38,764 nt of DNA. Origin: Bacillus sp. AFS055030 (GTDB lineage Bacteria > Bacillota > Bacilli > Bacillales > Bacillaceae_G). Each line of letters begins with the position of its first letter. Positions within the stretch are counted from its first letter, which is position 1. The notes beneath the pieces are model-generated. The model did no database searches, was not told the origin of the DNA, and was given only the letters and a program-made list of their open reading frames with translations. The translations under genes and the position numbers were made by a program. Below are positions 31,328-38,764 of this stretch, in pieces. The stretch lies in NCBI RefSeq assembly GCF_002574545.1, contig NZ_NUGT01000081.1, forward strand, positions 1-38,764, read 5' to 3'.

Positions 31328-32224
31328 TTATTCTAATCCTGACATTTTTGAAGCCGGGATATAGCCCATCTCAACTAACTTGTCGGCAAACTCGTCACCA
31401 CTAATAAATTCGATATATTCTTTTACAGGAGATTTCGCATCGCCTTTTGTAATCATGTACTCGTATGAATAAAATGGGTAATCGCCTGCAACGATATTGT
31501 CTGTATTAGATTCTTTCCCATCAATTTTCAATGTTTTTAATGCATCTTTTTTATCGCCGATTAAATAGGAGTTAGCAAGATAAGAAATCGCACCAGGAGT
31601 AGAGTTTACTGCTTGTTCAACTGCACCGTTTGAGTCTTGAACTGTTCCTACACCATCATTAATTTTAACGTCTTTCATCATTTTCTTTTCAAACGCTGCA
31701 CGAGTACCAGATGATGCTGGACGGTTAATGACATTAATTTTCTCATCTTTACCGCCAATCTCTTTCCAGTTCGTCACTTTACCAGCGAAAATATCTTCAA
31801 TTTGTTGTAGTGTAAGGGAATCTACACCAACGTCTTTATTTGTTACCATTGAATAGCCAACGCCAGCAACTTTTGTTTCAACTAATGAACTTGCTAAAGA
31901 TTTATCTTCTAATTTTTCAGCAGCAGGTACATCTGAGTTACCAATTTGAATTGCTCCAGTAGACACTTGATTTACCCCAGTACCACTACCGCCACCTTGA
32001 ACTGTAATGGATACTTGTGGAAACTTCGCCATAAATTCTGTTGCAGCTTCGTCAGCTAGTGGTTGTAAAGCTGTTGATCCTGCAGCACCAATTGTCCCTG
32101 TTAATTCTACTTTTTTATCATCTGTACTAGTCTTACCAGTTGTTTTATCATCTTTATTAGAACATCCCGCCAACATACCTGTAATAGCCATTGCTGCAAA
32201 TGTTAATTTTAATCCACGTTTCAT
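31328..32224 (-). CDS. pstS: Phosphate-binding lipoprotein PstS
   Basis: 298 residues. The lipobox LAGC (Cys21) follows a hydrophobic signal, then an Asp/Lys/Thr-rich linker. The type II binding fold starts at GTIGAAGSTALQPLADEAA, where the Ser-Thr loop binds phosphate, and continues with GGGSGTGVNQVSTGAIQIGNSD and NRPASSGTRAAFE, the two further phosphate-contact loops of the family. Anchored outside the membrane, it delivers phosphate to PstCA. AGGGGG stands before ATG 32224. A four-hexamer Pho box upstream shows control by PhoP under phosphate starvation. Confidence 0.95.
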   Translation of the reverse strand: MKRGLKLTFAAMAITGMLAGCSNKDDKTTGKTSTDDKKVELTGTIGAAGSTALQPLADEAATEFMAKFPQVSITVQGGGSGTGVNQVSTGAIQIGNSDVPAAEKLEDKSLASSLVETKVAGVGYSMVTNKDVGVDSLTLQQIEDIFAGKVTNWKEIGGKDEKINVINRPASSGTRAAFEKKMMKDVKINDGVGTVQDSNGAVEQAVNSTPGAISYLANSYLIGDKKDALKTLKIDGKESNTDNIVAGDYPFYSYEYMITKGDAKSPVKEYIEFISGDEFADKLVEMGYIPASKMSGLE

Positions 32225-32268
32225 GATTGTTTGTCCCCCTAGGAAAATTAATATTTTCTACACCTCTA

Positions 32269-32322
32269 ACTATAGAAAAGAATAATTAACCTAGTTTTAA
32301 TCAATTGTAAATAATTCGTAAA
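32269..32322 (-). promoter_or_regulatory. Pho box and -10 of the pst operon
   Basis: On the minus strand the hexamers TTTACG, TTTACA, TTAAAA and TTAATT (starting from 32322, 32311, 32300 and 32289) repeat with an exact 11-bp period. This is the TTWACA-N5 arrangement bound by PhoP of Bacillus. TATAGT (32274-32269) is a suitable -10 nine nt after the last hexamer, with no -35, as in PhoP-activated promoters. The first two hexamers match best. Confidence 0.85.
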
Positions 32323-32347
32323 GTTGTTTTAAGAGAACAGTTTTCCT

Positions 32348-32381
32348 AAAAAAAAAGACTCTCTAAACATTTTAGAGAGTC
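32348..32381 (-). terminator. Terminator of the M20 amidohydrolase gene
   Basis: GACTCTCTAAA pairs perfectly with TTTAGAGAGTC around a three-base loop, followed by nine T on the minus strand. Confidence 0.95.
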
Positions 32382-32456
32382 AAAAGAAACAATCTATTCC
32401 GATTATCATTATTGAAAAACACATCACTTTTTTACTACTAGTTTTTAAATTAAGCC

Positions 32457-33683
32457 TTATTTCTTCACTTTTTCAACGCATAATTTTAATACTGAATTCA
32501 GTAAAACATCTGCTCCTTTAGCACAATCCTCAAATGAGGTTAACTCATCTTCACGATGACTATATCCATTTACACTTGGTACGAAAATCATTGCCGTTGG
32601 AATATAGGTAGCAATGAATTGAGCATCATGTCCAGCTCCACTATACATTCGATTTTCTTTATACCCTAACTCCTTACAAGCATATTCAACAGCATTTACG
32701 ACTTCTTCATCAAAGTCAACTGTGTCGCGATCCCATAAGCGTGTTGATTTTATTGGACAACCACTTATACTTCTTGGTAGTTCTTCTACCATTCGTGTAA
32801 CTTCTGCAATTACATTTGGATCCTTATGTCTCGCCTCTAATGTAAAGGTTACTTCTGACGGAATGACCGTATGAATATTTGGATATGCATTTATACGACC
32901 AATTGTGTATACGAGCTCTGAATCTAGTCTTTGTAATTGCTTTTGTAAATCGACCACCACATTAGCAGCAGTAAACATCGGATCTTTTCGCATGCTAATT
33001 GGTGTCGTCCCTGCATGATTGGATTCTCCAAATACAGAGATTTCATAGCATACCATTCCAAGTACACCTTCTACTACCCCAATTTCTAAGTTTTTTCGTT
33101 CCAGTACTGGTCCTTGTTCAATATGTAGTTCAATATAGGCAGTGGCTTCTCTCAATCGATTTGTTTTTGAACCTGCGAAACCACTTGCATTCAATGCTTG
33201 CGAAAATGATATGCCATTTTTATCTGTAGAAGCAATCATCTTCTTTTTATCAAATTTACCTGATAGCACGCCAGAAGACATAAGAGATGGCTCAAATCTA
33301 GCCCCTTCTTCATTTGTAAAATTGACAACTGTAATTGGGTAATCTAGTTCGATTTTTTCATCTAATATCGTATAAACAGTCTCTAAAGCTGTTAGTACAC
33401 CAAGTACGCCGTCAAAGCGTCCTCCCTTAATAACAGAGTCCAAATGGGAACCAATTACAATTGGAGGTAAGTTTTTCTTACCCGGTAAAGTAGCATACAT
33501 ATTCCCCATATCATCATGCTTTACTGTCATTCCCACTTCTTCACATAATGCTTGAAATTTCTCCCTTGCACAAATATCTTCAGGAGATAATGCTAGTCTA
33601 GTTACACCATTGTTTTTTGTTTTACCATATTCACTAAACAACTCAATTAATTTTTGAAGCCGATTAGCATTCGTCTTAATCAT
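32457..33683 (-). CDS. M20-family amidohydrolase (N-carbamoyl-L-amino acid hydrolase / allantoate deiminase type)
   Basis: 408 residues, the size of the HyuC/AllC group. Metal-binding residues are in place: His80 and Asp91 in GSHLDSVIKGGRFDG, Glu125-Glu126 in NEEGARF, His187 in ELHIEQGPVLE and the C-terminal His in NGYSHREDE. The dimerisation part (about 210-320) with SNHAGTTPMxxR-like SNHAGTTPISMRKDP is also typical. It hydrolyses an amide or carbamoyl bond of a ureido or amino-acid compound in the cytoplasm. AAAGGAGG precedes ATG 33683. It is a single gene; no hydantoinase, allantoinase or transport gene is next to it, so the substrate stays open. Confidence 0.9.
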   Translation of the reverse strand: MIKTNANRLQKLIELFSEYGKTKNNGVTRLALSPEDICAREKFQALCEEVGMTVKHDDMGNMYATLPGKKNLPPIVIGSHLDSVIKGGRFDGVLGVLTALETVYTILDEKIELDYPITVVNFTNEEGARFEPSLMSSGVLSGKFDKKKMIASTDKNGISFSQALNASGFAGSKTNRLREATAYIELHIEQGPVLERKNLEIGVVEGVLGMVCYEISVFGESNHAGTTPISMRKDPMFTAANVVVDLQKQLQRLDSELVYTIGRINAYPNIHTVIPSEVTFTLEARHKDPNVIAEVTRMVEELPRSISGCPIKSTRLWDRDTVDFDEEVVNAVEYACKELGYKENRMYSGAGHDAQFIATYIPTAMIFVPSVNGYSHREDELTSFEDCAKGADVLLNSVLKLCVEKVKK

Positions 33684-33774
33684 ATGAAGGCCTCCTTTGA
33701 TTTTTAAGTAATATTATCAATAACAATTGCTGTTAATTCATGTGAAATAGAAATATTCTTGAAAATATTTACGA

Positions 33775-33799
33775 ATTTAATGAAAGTGTTTCATTAAAT
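33775..33799. repeat. Perfect 11-bp inverted repeat with 3-nt spacer
   Basis: ATTTAATGAAA (33775-33785) and TTTCATTAAAT (33789-33799) are exact inverted arms around GTG. The compact dyad looks like an operator of a dimeric regulator. It stands just before a truncated membrane-protein frame and about 250 nt before the amylopullulanase promoter, and about 90 nt before the M20 gene start on the other strand. Confidence 0.7.
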
Positions 33800-33805
33800 A
33801 ATACG

Positions 33806-33940
33806 ATGGTAACGGCTATTATAATACTAGCAATTGCACCTTACTTTTTCATTCAAAATAAAGTCATGCGTGTTCCCGTTATTGGAACTTCCTTCTCCCT
33901 TATTTTATTAAATTGTCTGAAACTGCTATTGATTACTTAA
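33806..33940 (+). pseudogene. Possible membrane-protein fragment
   Basis: A 44-codon frame from ATG 33806 to TAA 33940 encodes two hydrophobic segments (VTAIIILAIAPYFFI and VIGTSFSLILLNCLKLLLI). The frame stays open further upstream to about 33744 without a start codon. There is no ribosome site before the ATG. It may be a piece of a lost transporter or permease; no family can be named. The rest of 33684-34045 has nothing else that can be supported. Confidence 0.3.
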
Positions 33941-34045
33941 TCCCTATCGAAAAAATGGTACCTAACATTATTCCTATGAGCCCTAGCTTTGACTGACATT
34001 AAGTGTTTGTATTTCAGAAAATTTGTATTATTTTGCTATTTCCCA

Positions 34046-34073
34046 TTGATTTGTGTTAATAACAAGTTATAAT
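34046..34073 (+). promoter_or_regulatory. SigA-type promoter of the amylopullulanase gene
   Basis: TTGATT (34046-34051) and a perfect TATAAT (34068-34073) are 16 nt apart. A start of transcription near 34080 would put the CRE at about +12 to +25. Confidence 0.7.
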
Positions 34074-34091
34074 TATTTTGAAAACAATTTA

Positions 34092-34105
34092 TGCAAACGT
34101 TTGCA
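34092..34105 (+). promoter_or_regulatory. Perfect CRE palindrome before the amylopullulanase gene
   Basis: TGCAAACGTTTGCA is a perfect 14-bp palindrome and matches the CRE pattern TGNAANCGNTNNCA. Position just downstream of the promoter predicts repression by CcpA in glucose. A maltose-type LacI-family regulator could use the same site. Confidence 0.88.
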
Positions 34106-34192
34106 AAAAAGTTGGCGTTACCTATATACATATTTTTATTGCATCTTTTGTATAAACGTTTTCTTAATTTAGAAAGAGAAAGGGGTTTTTTC

Positions 34193-37100
34193 ATGAGGAG
34201 AAAACAGAGATCAATATTATCGCTTGTTACTGTATTAGGATTAGTTCTCCAGATGTTTCCGGGATATTTTACAAATGTAAAAGCAGCAGAAACGGCAGCT
34301 AGACAAGTTGTACTTGTAGGTAGCTTTCAAAAGTTGTTAGGAAATTCTGGTGATTGGGACCCATCCTCGCACCAAACTGAAATGGTGTATAAAGGCAATG
34401 GTCTCTATACATTTACTGGCACTTTACCAGCTGGTGAATATGAATACAAAATCGCCATTGGTGGAAGCTGGTCCGAAAATTACGGTGAAGGTGGAAGTCC
34501 TGGCGGCAACAACATTAAACTAATACTTTCCGAACAAAAAAATATCACATTTTACTATAATGATAACACCCATTCAATTACTGACAGCACGCATTACACC
34601 CCTATAGCAGAAGAAAGACAACCACGTCTTGTCGGTACGATCCAGCCTGCTATTCATGCAGGGGCAGCTTGGAGCCCTGCAGATTCAACAGCCTTTTTAA
34701 AAGATGATGATTTCAAAAATATCTACTCCTTTACTACAAAAGTGCCAAGTGGTACTTACGAATACAAGATTGTACTAGGAAAAGATTGGACTGAGTCCTT
34801 CCCTACTTCTAATCTTAAGTTAACTGTACTTTCTGAATCTACTATTACATTTTTCTTTAATAATCAAACAAAAGAAGTTTATACAGATTATAAACCAGCA
34901 GGCTCTGATGGTTCTATTGATCAGAATGCCCTCTATCATGATTCATGGGACCAAGTATACAAAAAGCCATTTGGGGCCGTTCCAGAAAAAACCCCTGTCA
35001 CTTTCCGAATGTCGGCTAAGAAAGGCGATTTGACTAGCGCAAGCCTATACGTAAAAAATTATAATTCTGGCACATCAAAGGTCTTATCTATGAAAAATGT
35101 AGGATGGTCAAATACAAATGGCAAAGGTGAACTCGAGTACTGGGAAGCTACGTTTACGCCAACTGACAAAGGGATTCATGGGTATAAGTTCATTGTCAGA
35201 GATCAAGATACAACAGCAGAGTATGGTGAAGACACACAAGAAGGTCATACTGGAAAAGCAGTTGATAAAAACGCAAGCCTTTTCCAACTGACAGTATATG
35301 ACCCTAATTATCAAACGCCAGATTGGATGAAAGAAGCTGTAGTCTATCAAATCTTTCCCGATCGCTTTTTTAACGGCAACAAGACCAATGACAATGTAAA
35401 AGATAAAATCGGAGCTCGTGGTAATCAGCCAATCGAACATCCCTCTTCTTGGTCAAGCTTACCTGATAACCCTTATGAACAAGGAACTGGATCATATACT
35501 GGAGACGGAGAGTTTAGTAATGATTTTTATGGAGGAGACATCGCTGGAATCAAATTTAAACTTGATTATCTTCAATCACTAGGAGTCAACACACTCTATT
35601 TAAATCCGATCGCGCTTGCACCATCTAACCATAAATATGATGCAACAGATTACAAATTAATTGATCCGATGTTTGGCTCAGAAAAAGAATTTAAGGATTT
35701 CATAAAAGAATTAGCAAAACGTAAAATGCATTTAATTTTGGACGGTGTTTTTAACCACGTCTCTGACGATTCAATCTATTTTGACCGATATAACAAATAT
35801 AAAACTGTTGGTGCATATGAATATTGGTCTCGTATTTATGATTTGATGAATGATGAAAAGCTGTCCGAGGCTACTGCCAAAGAAAAAGCGAAAAAGCAAT
35901 TTATATCTGAAGGTCAATCCTTTAGCCCGTACGGTTTTGAAAACTGGTTCCATATTGAAAATGTTAAAGTACCAAATGAAAAAGTCAACGGCGTTTCAAC
36001 TGAAGAACATTATAAATATGAAGGTTGGTGGGGCTATGACAGTCTCCCAGTATTCGAATCAAAAGAAGGTTCCAAAGTTAATCACCCTAGTGAACTGAAT
36101 AACACTGCATTAGCAAACTATATAATGTATGATAAAGATTCTGTAAGCAAATCATGGATTGATCGAGGTTCTTCTGGATGGCGTTTAGATGTAGCGAATG
36201 AAGTAGACAGCGCATTTTGGCAGGAGTTTCGTAAAGAAATTAAATCCAAAACGATGACAGGTTTAGGAAAAACGCTTCAAAAAGATGAAAAACCACTTAT
36301 TTTAGGAGAAATTTGGGATGATGCGTCTAAATACTTTTTAGGAGATCAATATGACTCCGTAATGAATTATCGTTTCCGAGGTGCCGTACTAGATTATTTA
36401 AAGAATGGCAATGCAGAAAATGCACAAAACTCACTCCTTGCCGTACAAGAGGATTATCCAAAGGAAGCTTTTTATGCTCTCATGAATCTAATGGGATCTC
36501 ATGATACTGCCCGAGCTATCTTCCTATTAGGCAACGGAACAGATACTTATAATCGAGCTGAACAGGATCCGAACTATCATTACAATGAAGGCGTGAAACG
36601 ATTAAAACTAGCTTCTATCCTTCAAATGGGTTATCCTGGTGCACCAACCATTTATTATGGAGATGAAGCAGGTCAAACAGGGTCAAAAGATCCAGATGAT
36701 CGCCGTACGTATCCATGGGGAAATGAAAACAAAGATTTAATTAAACATTATCAAACGATTGGTCAAATTCGTAATAAAAATTCCGATTTATTTAGTCATG
36801 GCGATCTTAACCATATTTATGCGAAAAACGATGTATTAGCTTATGTTCGAACAAAAGGAACAAAATCAGCGCTAATCATCATCAACAGAGGGAAAACTGC
36901 ACAAACTGTTGAAGTTGATACAAAAAAACTGATTGCAAACGGTATTCGTCTAGAAGACCAATTAGATAAAAAATACACTGCTACAGTGAAGGATGGCAAG
37001 TTGACATTGACTGTTCCTGCTGAATCAGGAAGAATGTTAATTTCAAATAATGAAGTGAAACAACCACTTTCGGTTAAAAACGTAATCGGTACTGTAGGTT

Positions 37101-38611
37101 CTAAACAAATTTCTTTAAGCTGGACAGGAACTGGCACAAAATTCAATGTTTATCAAACAACTGTTGCTGGCGGATTATGGACAAAAGTAAAAGAAACTAC
37201 AGAGCATACTGTAACCATTTCAGATTTAAATAATGGTCGTAACTACTATTTTTCTGTAACTGCTGTAGATTCTAATGGGAACGAATCTGAGCCTGCACTT
37301 TCAGCTGGTCTCGTGCCTCATTATGATGTTAGCAAATCTAGCGTGTCCAACATGACAGCCTTAGCAAACCAAGAGCTGAGTTTATCACTTGATTCGACGG
37401 TTAAAGCAACTTTGTACTTGCAAGGTGCGACAGAAACAGGACTAGCTGAAGGAGTTATGGCTGAGCTTCAAGTAAAAATGAAAGATCAAACTGCTTGGGA
37501 ATCGTATAAAGCTCTATATAATGGTCAGTCTCAGGAAAACCAAGCTAATGAGTTTCAAGGTAGCTTCACACCATTAGAAGCGGGCGTATATGAATACCGA
37601 ATGGCCTTTACACCTGATTTAGGAATTACATGGGTATACTCTGAAACAAAAGAAGTGAATTATACACGTAGTACTTTAGATACTACTCCACCTGCTAGTG
37701 AGGTGAATTTAGAAACGCCACTTCAAGAGTCTGGCCAAGTAAATTTAAACTGGAAACTTACCCAACCAGATCAGCCATATAAAACTGTCATTTATCGTGA
37801 TGGGCATTTACTTACTTCATTAAATGGGGACACTACTAGCTTCCGTGATTACCAGGTCACTAACGGTACAATTTATAACTACCAAATCCGCGTCTTTGAT
37901 CAGGCAGGAAACTATGTGGATTCAAATAAAGTAAATGTTACACCTGATATTGTCATGGTACAAGTCACCTTTAAGGTACATGCACCAAGTGACACTCCAT
38001 TGTCAGCACAGATGAATATACCTAACAGCTTAAATGGTTGGAATACAGGTGCATGGTCAATGAGCCGAAATGGTGCAGTTACACCAGATTGGGAATATAC
38101 AGTTGAGCTTGAGGAAGGAACAGAAATTACTTATAAATATACACGAGACAATACATGGGATCATGAAGGATTAGCAGATCATACACCAACTGATCCATCC
38201 GATGATGATATCAGTTACTATGGTTACGGTGCGACTGGAACGGATATGAAAATAGTTGTTACAAATCAAGGTGGCAATAAAATGACTGTCCAAGATACGA
38301 TTTTACGCTGGATTGATAAGCCACTAGTCGTAAACCAAATTGAAGTAAATGGCTCAACCTTAACGGTTAAAGGAAATTCGATTAAAGGAGCTAACCTCAC
38401 AATCAACGGGGAAAAAGTAACTGTCGATGATGAAATGAATTTCAACCAATCATTTAAACTAAACGACGGTCAAACACAAGTACCAGTACACATTGAACCA
38501 ACTGATACAACCAAATCCACGATTTTTAAAGGTGATGGTGGTTCGATTAACAAAAACACAAAAAACTATGTGATTGATGTTATTAATAAAACGATTAGTG
38601 AAGCTAAATAA
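34193..38611 (+). CDS. Secreted multi-domain amylopullulanase-like GH13 glycoside hydrolase
   Basis: 1472 residues; start ATG 34193, eight nt after AAAGGGG (the open frame to 34091 overlaps the CRE). Signal peptide 1-31 (cleavage after VKA). Then two X25-type pullulanase modules (about 38-133 and 142-235, both with GxYEYK and W-E-F/Y), a CBM34-like Ig domain (about 255-370), and the GH13 barrel from W378: region I DGVFNHV (517-523), region II GWRLD with nucleophile Asp666, region III GEIWD with acid/base Glu706, region IV MGSHD with Asp771. After about 950 come two fibronectin III modules (about 958-1040 and 1165-1250) around an Ig-like module, a CBM20-like starch-binding module (about 1262-1370), and a C-terminal beta domain. 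No cell-wall anchor is seen, so it is secreted. It should cut alpha-1,4 and alpha-1,6 bonds of starch and pullulan; the exact specificity is inferred from the module order. Controlled by the CRE. Confidence 0.9.
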   Translation: MRRKQRSILSLVTVLGLVLQMFPGYFTNVKAAETAARQVVLVGSFQKLLGNSGDWDPSSHQTEMVYKGNGLYTFTGTLPAGEYEYKIAIGGSWSENYGEGGSPGGNNIKLILSEQKNITFYYNDNTHSITDSTHYTPIAEERQPRLVGTIQPAIHAGAAWSPADSTAFLKDDDFKNIYSFTTKVPSGTYEYKIVLGKDWTESFPTSNLKLTVLSESTITFFFNNQTKEVYTDYKPAGSDGSIDQNALYHDSWDQVYKKPFGAVPEKTPVTFRMSAKKGDLTSASLYVKNYNSGTSKVLSMKNVGWSNTNGKGELEYWEATFTPTDKGIHGYKFIVRDQDTTAEYGEDTQEGHTGKAVDKNASLFQLTVYDPNYQTPDWMKEAVVYQIFPDRFFNGNKTNDNVKDKIGARGNQPIEHPSSWSSLPDNPYEQGTGSYTGDGEFSNDFYGGDIAGIKFKLDYLQSLGVNTLYLNPIALAPSNHKYDATDYKLIDPMFGSEKEFKDFIKELAKRKMHLILDGVFNHVSDDSIYFDRYNKYKTVGAYEYWSRIYDLMNDEKLSEATAKEKAKKQFISEGQSFSPYGFENWFHIENVKVPNEKVNGVSTEEHYKYEGWWGYDSLPVFESKEGSKVNHPSELNNTALANYIMYDKDSVSKSWIDRGSSGWRLDVANEVDSAFWQEFRKEIKSKTMTGLGKTLQKDEKPLILGEIWDDASKYFLGDQYDSVMNYRFRGAVLDYLKNGNAENAQNSLLAVQEDYPKEAFYALMNLMGSHDTARAIFLLGNGTDTYNRAEQDPNYHYNEGVKRLKLASILQMGYPGAPTIYYGDEAGQTGSKDPDDRRTYPWGNENKDLIKHYQTIGQIRNKNSDLFSHGDLNHIYAKNDVLAYVRTKGTKSALIIINRGKTAQTVEVDTKKLIANGIRLEDQLDKKYTATVKDGKLTLTVPAESGRMLISNNEVKQPLSVKNVIGTVGSKQISLSWTGTGTKFNVYQTTVAGGLWTKVKETTEHTVTISDLNNGRNYYFSVTAVDSNGNESEPALSAGLVPHYDVSKSSVSNMTALANQELSLSLDSTVKATLYLQGATETGLAEGVMAELQVKMKDQTAWESYKALYNGQSQENQANEFQGSFTPLEAGVYEYRMAFTPDLGITWVYSETKEVNYTRSTLDTTPPASEVNLETPLQESGQVNLNWKLTQPDQPYKTVIYRDGHLLTSLNGDTTSFRDYQVTNGTIYNYQIRVFDQAGNYVDSNKVNVTPDIVMVQVTFKVHAPSDTPLSAQMNIPNSLNGWNTGAWSMSRNGAVTPDWEYTVELEEGTEITYKYTRDNTWDHEGLADHTPTDPSDDDISYYGYGATGTDMKIVVTNQGGNKMTVQDTILRWIDKPLVVNQIEVNGSTLTVKGNSIKGANLTINGEKVTVDDEMNFNQSFKLNDGQTQVPVHIEPTDTTKSTIFKGDGGSINKNTKNYVIDVINKTISEAK

Positions 38612-38616
38612 ACAAG

Positions 38617-38647
38617 AAAGGTCTACCAACTTCGGTAGACCTTTTTT
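38617..38647 (+). terminator. Terminator of the amylopullulanase gene
   Basis: AAAGGTCTACC pairs perfectly with GGTAGACCTTT around a loop of eight or fewer bases, followed by a T-run on the + strand. It begins six nt past the stop codon. Confidence 0.95.
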
Positions 38648-38674
38648 CAGAGTGTTGAAAAATGAGCTTGTCAA

Positions 38675-38764
38675 CTACGCTATTTTTGGTTTATTACCAC
38701 TAAAACCTGTCATGAGTAAGGAACTTTCTAATTTTTGCTGGTTTACTTCCTCATGAACCTGTTA
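38675..38764. repeat. 52-nt hairpin repeat, right-edge copies
   Basis: The string AACCT of this repeat occurs at 38704 and again at 38756, a period of 52 nt, and GTTTACTTCCTCATGAACCT (38741-38760) is identical to the left-edge copies. The unit before it (AACCTGTCATGAGTAAGGAA) has a partly decayed right arm, and an even more decayed copy may start near 38675 (TATTTTTGG...ACCACTAAAACCT). The array runs off the window. Confidence 0.85.

Noticed and set aside
34091-34192. Longer N-terminus of the amylopullulanase
   Set aside because: It would translate through the CRE palindrome; ATG 34193 has AAAGGGG and begins a normal signal peptide.

Overview
The window is AT-rich chromosomal DNA of a Gram-positive, endospore-former-like Bacillota, most likely a member of the Bacillaceae. 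This rests on the T-box leaders with class-typical terminators, the strong AGGAGG-type ribosome binding sites (often with TTG or GTG starts), the catabolite responsive elements of CcpA type, a PhoP-type Pho box, lipoprotein signal peptides and a YesM/YesN-type two-component system. The species cannot be fixed from the sequence alone. No rRNA, tRNA, CRISPR array or intact mobile element was seen.

Layout. Both edges of the window carry copies of the same 52-nt repeat with a 12-bp hairpin. Next come a patatin-like phospholipase, a short remnant of a Tn7-type tnsA, and the B12-dependent ribonucleotide reductase nrdJ (1.2-4 kb). Housekeeping and unknown genes fill 4.2-13.6 kb: acyl-CoA thioesterase, YgjP-like metallopeptidase, DUF5995 protein, an unusual FtsH-type AAA+ protease with almost no external domain, small membrane and coiled-coil proteins, a three-gene operon of a nitrilase-family amidase with two GNAT-type proteins, and rpiA. 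A cytochrome P450 gene follows, with the decayed 3' end of a berberine-bridge-type FAD oxidase behind it, then asnA under a T-box whose specifier reads as AAC (Asn).

From 17.3 to 25.9 kb lies a coherent sugar module: an ABC transporter of the xylose/multiple-sugar type (binding lipoprotein, double ATPase, permease) preceded by a membrane-anchored sugar-binding protein, a histidine kinase and an AraC-type response regulator. This matches the gene set of the XylFII-LytS-YesN xylose sensor with XylFGH of Clostridium beijerinckii. Three CRE-like sites and a 14-bp palindrome lie in front of the transporter, so induction by the sugar and glucose repression are both likely.

From 26.3 to 33.7 kb are a small two-gene unit with a C1q-like protein (its best start codon is out of frame, behind a four-codon mini-ORF), an amino-acid permease under a T-box whose specifier aligns as AAG (Lys), a pstSCA phosphate transporter operon with a four-hexamer Pho box but no pstB beside it, and an M20-family carbamoylase/allantoate amidohydrolase. 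The window ends with a large secreted amylopullulanase-like GH13 enzyme (1472 residues, many accessory modules) behind a perfect CRE palindrome.

The main themes are carbohydrate acquisition under catabolite control, uncharged-tRNA control of amino-acid supply, and several small gene scars (tnsA, FAD oxidase, a membrane protein) that record past insertions and losses. I found no clearly new multi-gene system. The strongest candidates for a second look are the FtsH variant, the tnsA scar, the edge repeats, the mini-ORF before the C1q gene and the pstB-less operon.
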